Source: Mesostigma viride
Taxonomy: Eukaryota > Streptophyta > Mesostigmatophyceae > Mesostigmatales > Mesostigmataceae
Assembly: GCA_009746045.1 (NCBI GenBank)
Contig: RPFO01000017.1
Span: 1,787,452 to 1,851,451, forward strand
DNA length: 64,000 nucleotides
Reading direction: 5' to 3'
The notes under the pieces were generated by a model. It was given only the letters and a program-made list of their open reading frames with translations, ran no database searches and was not told where the DNA came from. Numbering within the stretch: position 1 is the stretch's first letter; every line of letters begins with the position of its first letter. Of the stretch, positions 22,020 to 32,331 are shown piece after piece. The translations under genes were made by a program, and so were the position numbers.

Positions 22020-24358
22020 CTAGCGCCGTTGCTTCTTCATGGAATACTCCACTGCTGGATAAGCGGGCTGCAAGTGCACCACGTTCTGCGCGAGAGATGT
22101 GACAGGCACCATCGTGATTGATTCAGAGTCGAAGTACTGCTGGTGACCTGCCGGTGGGGTTAGCACGAAAGCAGTGCCCTGCCCACTGTTACTGTATGTC
22201 GAGCGGCTTGTCACTGGAGGTGCATGCCGGTGGTATTCAACCTCAGGGTCCAATGCCGTGCGAAGTGTCACGGGAGCTGCCTGCCTGTGGTATCCGCCTC
22301 CTGCAGCAGTGTACACCACCCGCTGATCGTCCACATATGTCACAGCCCTGGGCTGAGCCATGGCTGCATCATAGTGCAGCACCCTCTGGGGACTCGACCG
22401 TGTTGAATAATGATGCCCTTGCTGCTCCAGCCCGTGACTGGAGTCACTGGCTGGAGTACCAGGGACCACCAACGGAGTACGGTACTCGCGCTCCAGTCGC
22501 TCCACCCGCTCCCGCAGCTCCTTGACCTCCTTTCGCATGTCAGGGGTAGCGGGCGCCTCAACTTTTGGTGGTGACTGCTGCGCAGCAACAACCTCCTGCC
22601 CCTTTTTCTTCCTGCTCCCCACCGTTGCTGGTGCTGCAGCTGTGCCTTGAAGTGTGGCCAGCTTTGCATTTATAGCTGCGTGCTCCTGCTCCACCCTGGC
22701 CAGCCTCCCCTCAGCTAAGCCAAGCTTCTTGGCCAGAGCGGGCAGCGACTCGACAGCCTGGCTCCCCCGCTTTGGCTTGGTGCGACCGCCCCCGAGGATG
22801 CTTTTGATATCGGTTTGAGCCTCGGCCATTGCCTCCCTCAAGCCATCATACTCCTTCTTGACCTCATCCAGAGACGAGCGCAAGTCGGATAAGTCGGCAT
22901 CACCAGCAGTCACCATGGGAATGGCAGCATCAGCAACCACAGGTGGAATGGCATGCTTAGATGCATTGGTGCAAGTGCGAACATGCTTCTCGCGCTTCAC
23001 TGGTGCATGCTCCTGCTTGACCCTCCCCTTCTTCTCGGGTGGCGAGCCGTAAGACTTGTCTGACCTGTTGTCACCGCCATCCCCGCTGCTGTTGTGCGGT
23101 GTCATGTCGTCGTCCTGAGTCCCTTCAGCTGCCCTTGAAGATACGGCAGGGGGTGCACATAGCAGGGGCACCGAGGGGAGTGAGGCAGGAAGTGGTGTGC
23201 TTGGCGGCGGCGCTGGGAGTGTGGCAGGGGGTGTAGACGCTGGCACCTTGTAGCCGACAGCCTGGATGTTGGGCAAGGAGGTGCATACAGGACAAAACAA
23301 CCCAAGGACATTTTACCATGTGTTTATTTATTTATTATAAAAAGAGCCCAATCTATCCACGGAAAAGGCACTTATATCAAAGAGGAAAGCATTCGTGCAA
23401 GACTTACACTCCAGCCTTTCTCTTGCGTGCAGGTAGTTTTTAATGCATTGATGGCAGAGTTTGGGTCATAGAATATTCCCGCGGCGGCTTCCACAGCTTG
23501 GGCCACCAGAGAAGTTTCTCGAATTGCCCCATGGGCGCCCAGATCCACTGCCAGCAACCGCGGCTTACACCACATTGCCGGAAACTGCTTCCCCGGTGAT
23601 GTGGACGGCAGCGAGTAAAACCCCTGCGAATCGCTCAAAAGGGGCATTACCAGGCAGAACCACTGCTCCTCTCTATCATTCTTACCCCCCGTACGGACCA
23701 GGCCAGCGATTAGGGCCGAGGAGAATGTCGCCACGTCAAGCTCCATTGCAGAAGCCATGTCAGCGACAGCTGCCTGGCCATCAAACGTGACCAAGTCTCC
23801 GATTGCGAATGTGTCGTTCCCAGTTTCGCAGGCGACGAAGATGTCGGGATATCCCGGCTTTCCGGTTACCTGCCCCTTGCGCACGTCGAGATGAATCGCC
23901 TCGGAGAAGCTGGTATACTCTGTCAGCATAGTGGCATCCAGCAAGTACAGCTGATTCTCACCATTCTGTCGCCTCACGCCTGCAGGCGTCCCCCCACCGA
24001 CGTCAATGACGTTGATGACGGCACCTTTGTTTGCCGTCATCTTCGATGCCACCGCATTCATAGCCATTCTACGCACCCCTAAGTGGCCACCATACTTTAC
24101 TAGGCATTTGCTGAACACGGGGGCCGAGCTAATAAGGCCACTCCCCGAGGCTGACCTAGCATCCTGCGCCATGCGCTCCAACCCAGCGACAGCCCCCCGG
24201 CACGGAACAAAACTCTTTCGAAGTCTGGAGTTGTCGCCCAACACCCCCCCTTCCACAGCGCTAGTTTCCTTAGCTTTTTCTTCGATCTTTACTTCCTCCA
24301 GGTTCTCTACCGCGGCAGGGCAGCCATTACCGACTTCCTCCGCCATGGCAGACGACAT
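22020..24358 (-). CDS. Transposon accessory protein (730 aa)
   Basis: Exon 1 is 24358-23408 and exon 2 is 23261-22020, joined by a 146-bp intron (donor AGT|GTAAGT, acceptor CATCCAG) in phase 0. The ATG at 24358 is chosen because the longer frame runs into the palindrome. The N-terminal half contains a glycine-rich VINVIDVGGGTPAGVRR segment, LLDATMLTEY, and YPDIFVACETGNDTF. It has the look of a folded Rossmann-like domain, but I cannot name the family. Exon 2 begins proline-rich and has a basic, acidic-flanked linker. A predicted coiled coil follows (about residues 460-600, including VKELRERVERLEREYR), then a Tyr/His-rich C terminus ending KKQRR. It diverges from the transposase across the palindrome and lies inside the same TIRs. 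It is therefore likely the second protein of the element, in the way that CACTA, Harbinger and Mutator elements encode a helper. No function is proven. Confidence 0.7.
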
Positions 24359-24434
24359 CGCCGTGATTGCTAACCCCGACTCACGATGAACAGGAACTTT
24401 CCCTCTGCCTCCAGGCTGTCTTCTGCGCAGCTTC

Positions 24435-24761
24435 CATGAAATGTACTTCGTGAAATGCATTTCGTGAAATGTACTAAGGAACGTGATTGGCCGGCGTTCG
24501 CTCGCCAAATCTCGCAAAATGTACTAAGGCACGTGATTGGTCCCGCAAAATGTACTAAGGAACGTGATTGGCCGGCGAAGATTCTGTAGGGAATTTTAAT
24601 TGTTGCAAACAGAATCTTCGCCGGCCAATCACGTTCCTTAGTACATTTTGCGGGACCAATCACGTGCCTTAGTACATTTTGCGAGATTTGGCGAGCGAAC
24701 GCCGGCCAATCACGTTCCTTAGTACATTTCACGAAATGCATTTCACGAAGTACATTTCATG
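24435..24761. promoter_or_regulatory. Perfect palindrome with 152-bp arms between divergent genes
   Basis: Arms 24435-24586 and 24610-24761 are perfect reverse complements around a 23-bp loop. Each arm has three direct repeats built on ATGTACTAAGGAACGTGATTGG. The whole palindrome thus offers six CCAAT boxes (as ATTGG), six ACGT cores, one per arm in full CACGTG form, and six TGTACTA heptamers. It lies 76 bp from one start codon and 103 bp from the other. A shared bidirectional promoter and/or transposase-binding site is the natural reading. As RNA or single-stranded DNA it would form one long hairpin. Confidence 0.85.
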
Positions 24762-24864
24762 AAATGCCGAGGTAGCCATGTCTTCTTGCTTGCAAAATTG
24801 TGGCTGTTTGTGCGATTAGTGTCAAGGTCAGGTGTACGTTGAGCTATCCGGACTAGTGGCCGAC

Positions 24865-27800
24865 ATGGCGGTCGAAACGGAAGGTGTGCTATGGCTTTGC
24901 TGGGACATAATCGTGGCTCTCTGCTTCCTGGCTTTCGCTATCATGCTGATGGGACACCATGGGAAGCGCAAGTCCGCAGCTGAAATGCTAAGCGGCAGCA
25001 CCCATGCCGGCAGCCTAGTGACCGACGAGACGGTCGACTGTAAGTGCGGCCACGAGTGCATGAAGCCCATTAAAACATCACATCTCCAGGCATTGCGGAG
25101 CGCCTGGTTTGCGCCCGGGCGGAAGCAAGAGGACAGGAAGGCGGCGATAAAGCAGCAGCTGCACCAGGGGGGGTACGACGCCATAACGACCATGTCGTCA
25201 TCTACTCGTCACAAGTTCGTTCATGACGCTGGTTTCCGGTTCGTTCTCGACGGGGGAGTCAAGGATAAGAACACAGGGTCTGTGACCCCTTTTCACTTTC
25301 AGGTTTGCGAGGCGGCATTCAGGCACTGCCTGAAAATTAGCAACCACGTTTGGCACTCGTCGGTCCACGAGGTGGCTGATGAGCGCCAAGCGCGAGCCGA
25401 GGGACAGCACGTCATAGATGTAAGCGGCCACCATGGCAAGAAGCAGTCTCGCGGGGGCTGCAAGGAGAGGGGGCTGGAAGCACGGGCGCTTGCGGAGGAG
25501 TGGATTCGGCGGTGGTTGGAGCCCGCGGTGCAGAATGACCCGACAAACGGAACTACGTTCATTGAGGAGCCATGCAAGCAGACTCTTTTCGCCACTTATG
25601 TGAAGGAGAACGAGAAGGAAGCCAACTTTCCCTTCGTGTCTCTCACTCTGTTCCGGATCATCTTTGAGGAGGTTGTTGCAACCAGTTATGTCCGCGTGGA
25701 GAAGTTTCGCACGAAGATCATGGGCGTGTGCAACATTTGCAGCAACATCAACAACAACATCAATGCTGCCCGTCACACTGACACTAAACGATGGGAGTAT
25801 TGGAAGGAGGAACTCGCCAACCACGAAGAGCTTTTTCATGTAGAGAGGAAGGGGTTTCTTGTCAGGCGCTTTAATGGTAAGAACGGTCACTATCATTCCA
25901 TGTCCATGGACGCTATCGCTCACATGAGGACTCACATTCCTGCGGCGGCTGAGGCGCCTAAGGACTTTCTTTCCAAGCGAGACCTGACCGTACCTTACAC
26001 CCTGATTTGTACGATTGCACACGGGTTGAGGACTTTTTTCTGGGTGGTCGCACCATGGGTGATCAACAAGGCTGTGGCTGGTAATTCGGGCAGGATAACT
26101 GTCACCATCCTTGTTCGTCACATCATTGAAATCTGCGAGCAACAGTCGTGGAACAGTGCCACGGACCCTGAGATAAGGGCTTACGGGCTGCCCAGAATTT
26201 TGGTCATGCAGGTGGACGGTGGCGGCGACAACATGAACCGCGAGGTTCTGGGGTTCGCCGCCGTCCTCATCATGAGAGGACTGTTTGACCGTGTCCGCTT
26301 CTGCAGGCTACCCGTTGGTCACACTCATATTGATTGTGATCAACGGTTCGGTTGGTTCGTCAGGTGGATGAATGGCTTAAAGAACAAGGTGACGGACAGG
26401 CCACCTGTGAAACTAATCACATTTGATGATGTGCTGGCGGGCCTTGGCATCGCATTTGAGCATTACTACGAGCAGGGCCCGACAAACTCGATGCGCCAAC
26501 TCAACCCGAAGAAGCCCCAAGCTGCGGTAAGACTTATATTAGTGTGGATGGCTCTTGATATCATGCTGGATTTCTAGTCTTCTCTATGTGCACACTTCAT
26601 GTGCAGCCATATAGGTCATCCATGTGTGTTTTAACCATGTTGCATGTGCTACAGATATTATGAGCAGTATTTACTAAGTGTGCTGGAGTCGTTGTTGCAT
26701 GCTTGTTGTTTTTCACATGTTCACGTCTGCATGAACGCATCGTTGATACTAATGATTATTCATATTGCATTATTCCTATTGCATGACTGTTCTATTGCTT
26801 GCAGATTGTGGACGCCGCACTGGATGTCACAACGTGGCTGAATGGGTGCATCCACCGCGACTTTGGCCGGTGGGTGAAATCGATGGACGCATTTCCGAAG
26901 AAGCCAGCCGCGGGCGACACCCATGGCGCGGGCGCAGGTGCAGGCGGGGGCGGGGGCGGGGGAGAAGGCGCGGGTGCGGGCGCGGGCGCCACCCAAGGCG
27001 CGGGCGTAGGCGCGGGCGCGGGCGCCACCGCCAACTTGGATGATGAGCCAGCAACCGAAGCCGAGAGGGAGAGGCACCGCTCTTCGAAGGTGTTCGATCT
27101 CGAAGTGTTTCTAGGGCCGGATATGAACGTGTATGTCCGCTGGCGCCTAGCCGCATCAGAAACGTTGGTAAATGCACCGGTGAACAAGTGGCAGCCCACA
27201 GGGCCTAACGGCGAGGCTTGTGACGGGGTCACGCCCATTGGGTACACCCCGCAGGGAGATCCTGTCTATGGGTGCCTCCTCATGGAGCGTGGCAAGGCCC
27301 CCAAGGGAAGTCCCGGTCTAGCACCGCTTTTTGAATGGGACGAGGGCGGTGCCAGGAGACGTACCTGCGCTAGCCTTCACGGCCTCTTTCCCGACATCGT
27401 CTCCGCTGAGAAGCAGCAGTTGCTGGACAGATGGTTTGAGCAGGTGCCAAAGTCCGTGGAGGATGTGCGTGCCAACAACGAGAATCTGTTCGACATCATG
27501 GAGCAAAAGCTCAAAGAGCAGCGTGAACTGCAAGCGAACAAGGCGGTACCCTTGCCGCTGCGATCTGCAGGCGACCAGTCGGTTGCGCGGGCAACACGGG
27601 CACTGAGGCTGCCCGTAAACCAAGTCATCTCGCACGTCGCTTGCCCTGCCCGCGAGATTCAAGCGCAGATCAACCGCGCATGTGCGCCCGCTGCGCGAGG
27701 GAGCACATCAACGGCAACGCCCGCTTTGCGCACACTGATTTCTGGCAGGCACACCTTCAAGGTGAATGGAAGCCTCATACGACGCGGCGACCTACTCGTT

Positions 27801-28688
27801 GTTAAGCGGCCAGCCGTCACCTGCGGGCAGGGAATGCCGTGGGCACCACACATGCTGGTGAAGGTCCTTGATCTGGAAGGCGATCGCACGGAGCGTGACA
27901 GCATTGTCGCCTCTCCTTACTACGCACCGACGTGGACGGGCCAGTTTTCTAGAGTGACATTAGGTGGCGGCAGCGCAGGGATGACGGTCCCCATTTCTGA
28001 TGTACACCTGCAGCACTGGACAGTGGGCGGTACGGCAGAGGTGCACCAGCCTGAGCTGATCAGTACCGGCAAACTGTCAGCTGCCACGGTGGCGGCGTTG
28101 AAAGAGCACCCGCAGATTGACTTTGAGCATTACAAGACTGCCACCGCCGCCAGGGCAGCAGCAAAGGATGACTGCAATGCCTACTTTGCCGAGCATGGAG
28201 CACGTGCGCTTATCGGGATGCGCCTGTGTGCCCTGTTTCCGGGGACAGCGAGGAAGAGGGAGCGCTTCCATGGCTGGGTCACTAAGGTTCAGGAAAGGGG
28301 AGGTCACCTGCTCATCAAGGCGATGTGGGCTGATGGGCAGTATGAGGACTATCATGCCCTGGAGGAGGTGACTCAGTTTGTGTGCGGCTGCCCACACCCA
28401 GTCGAGGCATTTGGCCGCGCTCGCTTCTTTCCACAGGAGGGTGGCACCGTGAATGCAGGTGATGGCACCCACATGGACGATGCCGTCCCTGCTGTGCACA
28501 GTGACAGTGAAGGCGGGGAGGAGGAGGAAGAGGGAGAGGAAGAGGGGGAGGAAGAGGGGGAGGAGGAGGGGGAGGAGGAGGGAGAGGGGGAGGGAGAGGG
28601 GGAGGGAGAATGGGAGGGGAGGGGGAGGAGGAGGAGGAAGAGGGAGAGGGAGAGGGAGAGGAGGATGCGGAATGGGAGCCGGGGATGA
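24865..28688 (+). CDS. DUF7869-like transposase (1181 aa)
   Basis: Exon 1 is 24865-26526 and exon 2 is 26805-28688, with a 278-bp GTAAGA...TTGCAG intron in phase 0. The N terminus has an unexpected hydrophobic stretch (about residues 11-31, IIVALCFLAFAIML). Next come Cys/His residues C59, C61, H63 and C65 (CKCGHEC) and C289/C292. The core (about residues 440-500) carries QVDGGGDNMNREVLGF (D451, D455, N456) and GHTHIDCDQRFGWF (H486, H488, D490, D492). This matches the signature I know from the transposon-associated DUF7869 family, an RNase-H-like domain. Exon 2 adds a Gly/Ala linker, two SH3/Tudor-like stretches (RRGDLLVVKRP...; FHGWVTKVQERGGHLLIKAM) and a Glu-rich tail. It shares the palindrome with the minus-strand gene. 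The catalytic role is inferred. Confidence 0.75.
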
Positions 28689-29099
28689 CTGGTAGATGAG
28701 ACGGTGCCATCTACCGGCGCATGGAATGAAGTGGTACACAAGTTTACTCATGGTTATCGGCAAGTAGAGCATGCACGCCTGGCCTAGTTGCATTTAAATC
28801 AATGAGTTGAGTTTGGAGAGGCTGCAGTTTGCTTGGATGAAGAATGTGTTAGCATGGCCAAACTTTTATGGCTTGTAGCCAAATCCTCTTGGGGTATGCA
28901 GTGTACTAGCGGTGTGCAATTGCGAGGATTCCTGTCTTGTAGCGATGTGGCCTCTCACCCTGCAGCCTGGTAGATGTGTTGGCATGCAGCCACCCATCAT
29001 TGGTCATCCGATCTGGTGTGATTTGCATTTGCACACCTTGTATTAAGGCCATGATTTAATATTGTCTTGTTATTTTTTATGTGTATATGCGAAAAGAGG
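28689..29099. other. 3' flank of the transposase gene
   Basis: Non-coding; probably 3'UTR and internal transposon sequence. Nothing else is seen. Confidence 0.4.
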
Positions 29100-29880
29100 C
29101 ATAATATGCTCATATATAGTGCTAGCAAGTGTCACTACCTTTACCTATGCCTGACCTTACAAGTTGAGGATGGTCTAATGTAGTGGCAAACAGGTTATTT
29201 ACAACAATTCACAGTTTTCTGACTTAGTTTGAGGCAACTATACTTACCAAAATGCTTGAAAAAGGCAAAAATTGCACCATTTATGCTAGCGAACGTCACT
29301 ATTTTGAGATCAAACGGGGCCCAAACTTGGCCCATGGTCTAATCTAGTGGTGTTTAGGTTGCTTCCAACATTTCATAGCTTTCTGACATAGTTTGATATT
29401 GTTTAGTAGCTTACACTGAGCAAAATGCTTGAAAATGGCAAAAAATGCACCATTTATGCTAGCAAACGTCACTATTTTGACATCAAACAGAGCCCAAACT
29501 TGGCCCATGGTCTAATCTAGTGGTGTTTAGGTTGCTTTCAACATTTCATAGCTTTATGACGTAGTTTGATTTTGTTTAGTAGCTTACACTGAGCAAAATG
29601 CTTGAAAATGGCAAAAAATGCAGTATTTATGCTAGCAAACGTCACTATTTTGAGTTCAGATTGACCCCAAACTTTGTGCATGGTCTATTCTAGTGGTAAT
29701 TAGGTTGCTTGCAAATATCCATGATGGTTTGACGTGATTTAGTACTGTTTCCTATTTATTACTATTTAATTTAATTTAAAATGACAAAAATGTACCTTTA
29801 TTGCTAGCAAATGTCACCAAGATGACGTCCGATCGATACCAAACTTTGTACGAGGTCTATTTTGGTTGCAAACATCATGC
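29100..29880 (+). repeat. 173-bp subterminal tandem array
   Basis: Three well-conserved units start at 29248, 29421 and 29594 (each CAAAATGCTTGAAAA...), giving an exact 173-bp period. More divergent units flank them on both sides (about 29120 and 29770). Each unit has the core CTAGCAAACGTCACTATTTT and CATGGTCTAATCTAGTGG. It lies just inside the right TIR. Confidence 0.8.
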
Positions 29881-29931
29881 ATGACAATTTTCAGCATAAA
29901 AAGACAAACTTCGGTACGAAGTACATTTTGC

Positions 29932-29963
29932 GTGCTGGAGTACATTCTAAATGGCTGGTAGGG
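29932..29963 (-). repeat. Right terminal inverted repeat of the 8.9-kb transposon
   Basis: Reverse complement of 21058-21089 with no mismatch over 32 bp; it ends ATGGCTGGTAGGG followed by CTT. Confidence 0.85.
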
Positions 29964-30001
29964 CTTGGCGGGATAATAAATTGGATATAAATCAGAAGAA
30001 G

Positions 30002-30154
30002 CCATAATCTCAATGAAAAAGGCTACGCATTCCATCTCACTTCATATTCATCATCCTGAACCACTCGAAAATGCGGAAAAGATCACGGCGGGATCGAGCT
30101 ACCATGGTCTGGATTCTCCTGATGTCTGGCCTGCGCTGGTTGTCTCCTTCATGA
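30002..30154 (+). mobile_element. Dispersed repeat F, copy 3, with 11-bp target duplication
   Basis: A 153-bp 5'-truncated copy flanked by ATCAGAAGAAG at 29991-30001 and 30155-30165. This shows that repeat F is mobile. The constant end is TTGTCTCC plus a few bases. Confidence 0.75.
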
Positions 30155-30165
30155 ATCAGAAGAAG

Positions 30166-31617
30166 TTAAAACCACCGGCTTCCCACCCTGAATTTTGACA
30201 AAGCCTGTAAAATAAGCCATTGCTCAAGATGACCACTGCAGACATCGTGGATACAATCTAGCTTCACTTCCCTCACACAAACGGGTCTGTCTGTCACTGT
30301 GCGTGTGTCTGTGTGTGTGCTGACTGTGTGCTACGATGAGTCCACCCTCAGTTAGCGAGTACCGCCGTGTTTCTGCTGCATGTGGGAAGCTAGGTCGGAC
30401 AGACAGCAGTTGAGCCCCCCCTTGACTAACTGCACCGAGTTGGTATGGCATCTTAAACATCTTACCCACACTGGCCGATAAATCAAATGCAAGTGTGCAG
30501 TAAGCTGCAACTGATCAGTTACGCCTTATGCAATGCAGATATCGTGCTACCTGGGCCGGCAGTGTACCAAGAAGGCTGTCAATCATCAGCGTACGTTCGT
30601 GTGCAGCCAATCTCGCTTTTGTGCAGCTGCTTCGCTAAACGGGCATGAGGATACAATCACCTTACTGAATGCACCTTACGTTCACATCTCTCTAGTAGAA
30701 TTCAATAATGGTTTCCAATTTACCCACTTCCGCGTCGGACACTGATGCACTATGGAGAACTTGCGCTGAACCCGACACTCCCAACGGATCGTTCGCCTGC
30801 CGACAGCCAAGACCTCGCATGACTGGTAGAGGGAATTAGATGTGCAAAATTTACCTTACACCGACGCACAATCATGCGCTCCTGCTGAACAGCTGAGAAG
30901 CCGGATTACTGAGGTACGACGACCTTGCAAAAAAATCAGTGGGTTTTAGGGTACAGGTTTCTAGCTGCGCGCATGCCTCAAAGAGCGCGTAATAAATGTC
31001 GTGTGAATCCGGGGATACCGTTGTAAGAAAAAAGGTACAAAGGCTTCCGACGAACAGCAAACGCACCACGCGCTTACGCCGTGTGCCGTGGGTGTCCCGC
31101 GAGTGCCGGCCGGTCATGATGCCATGAATTGAATTGAACTTGTTAAACATCCTGATTCGACTAATTGAATTTGTTAAACATCCGTGGACCATCCCAATTA
31201 AAATAACACCTCGTGCAAGGAACATAAACGCCAACGCGGGCGTTACCTGCGGTGTGCAGCCACACCTGCCGGCTGGCCGTCCCACGCCTGCGGTTCTGAC
31301 ATGTGGGAAAAAATCAAATAATTAAATCCTGGGGCTAATGAAAGGCTGGGAGGAACACGTTGAATACGCACGCCGGTGCCGCCTGTAAGACTTACCGACT
31401 CAGGAAGTAAGTCACTGTCACATCTCGCCAGCAAGGCGACGAGTTACGGCCAGCAGGGCAGGTGGTCCCGTTACAAATCCGCCAGCGTGCATGCCCGGTT
31501 GCGGAGCTTGCGCCTCGGCTTGCCCTCAATTCGTGAGGACTCGTCCACATTTCTTTTGCGGGAATGTGATCAGGATTGTTGGGGGCCGTACTGCTTTCCT
31601 TGTTTCTTGCAAGGAGT
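30166..31617. other. No supported gene
   Basis: Mixed sequence with short open frames only. Nothing has good splice sites or a recognisable domain. Confidence 0.4.
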
Positions 31618-31630
31618 ACGCAGCCTCTTG

Positions 31631-31659
31631 TGTGCGGCGTGGGAATCAACAACAACATT

Positions 31660-31750
<91 letters not shown>
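31631..31750 (+). mobile_element. Short retroposed insert with (AAC)n tail and 13-bp target duplication
   Basis: Direct repeats ACGCAGCCTCTTG at 31618-31630 and 31751-31763 bracket 120 bp made of about 15 unique bases (TGTGCGGCGTGGGAA) and a roughly 100-bp AAC array. This is the expected product of an extremely truncated retrotransposition event with a trinucleotide tail. Poly-Asn, poly-Thr and poly-Leu frames through it are artefacts. Confidence 0.7.
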
Positions 31751-31751
<1 letters not shown>

Positions 31752-31763
31752 CGCAGCCTCTTG

Positions 31764-32331
31764 CGAAGGTTGATGCCAGATCTCGCTGTTCAGCATCGGC
31801 GCAAAGTTGGAATCTAATATCTGTCGAGCTCTGGCATTGGTGACCAATCGAGACCTCGAAAAAGATCGCGTTCCGTCGAATGCAGAAGGATTCTGGCCTG
31901 ATGTTTAATACCTGCCAAAAAGACGAGCTTTTGACCGAGCTGGCACAGTTGGCAATATTATTTAATTGCCAGCGCCGGCATAGTGCACGACGTGACACAG
32001 ACTTGACACCGGAAAAGCCGGATTGGTACGTGACACGCATGCCTTGCACACCGTCCATACATTGGACCTCACGCGTGCCAGGTAGCAGCGCAGGAAATAT
32101 TACCGCCGTGTAGATAAATATCGCGGGATCGCATTCCGACTTCAGCGGTATTAGCATGAGCACGTCTCACGCTACGTAAGTGGTTCCGGCGGCATTAAAT
32201 GCTTTTGTTGCCTTCTTGGGAGGGGGGGGAGGGAGGGGGGGGGGGGAATCAGAGGTTGTTTGCTGACGCCGTCCACTTGCCGGGTTCCGTTTTACAATTG
32301 CTTCTCTTTCCTCGTTTGCAGTAACTCTACG
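31764..32331. other. Upstream region of the TPR gene
   Basis: No independent gene. A G-rich run lies near 32221-32247. A good acceptor (CTCGTTTGCAG) at about 32311-32321 just before the start codon suggests an untranslated first exon further left. Confidence 0.4.

Larger units (their letters stand above)
21055..29966. mobile_element. 8.9-kb two-gene DNA transposon with 32-bp TIRs and CTT target duplication
   Basis: The element spans 21058-29963 (8906 bp). Perfect 32-bp inverted repeats start CCCTACCAGCCATTTAGA (left 21058-21089; right 29932-29963, inverted). The flanking CTT at 21055-21057 and 29964-29966 is a candidate 3-bp target duplication. Contents in order are a left subterminal region with TGTACTA repeats, a minus-strand gene (22020-24358), a perfect palindrome (24435-24761), a plus-strand transposase-like gene (24865-28688) and a 173-bp tandem array. 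Both reading frames are open, so it may be recently active. A 3-bp duplication recalls the CACTA and PIF/Harbinger groups, but the termini do not start with CACTA, so the superfamily is uncertain. Confidence 0.8.

Noticed and set aside
24358-24517. Longer N terminus for the minus-strand transposon gene
   Set aside because: It would translate part of the perfect palindrome. The ATG at 24358 lies just outside and fits a promoter role for the palindrome.
31376-32163. Poly-Thr, poly-Asn, poly-Leu and poly-Val frames
   Set aside because: All pass through the AAC array of a retroposed insert; there is no conserved sequence on either side.
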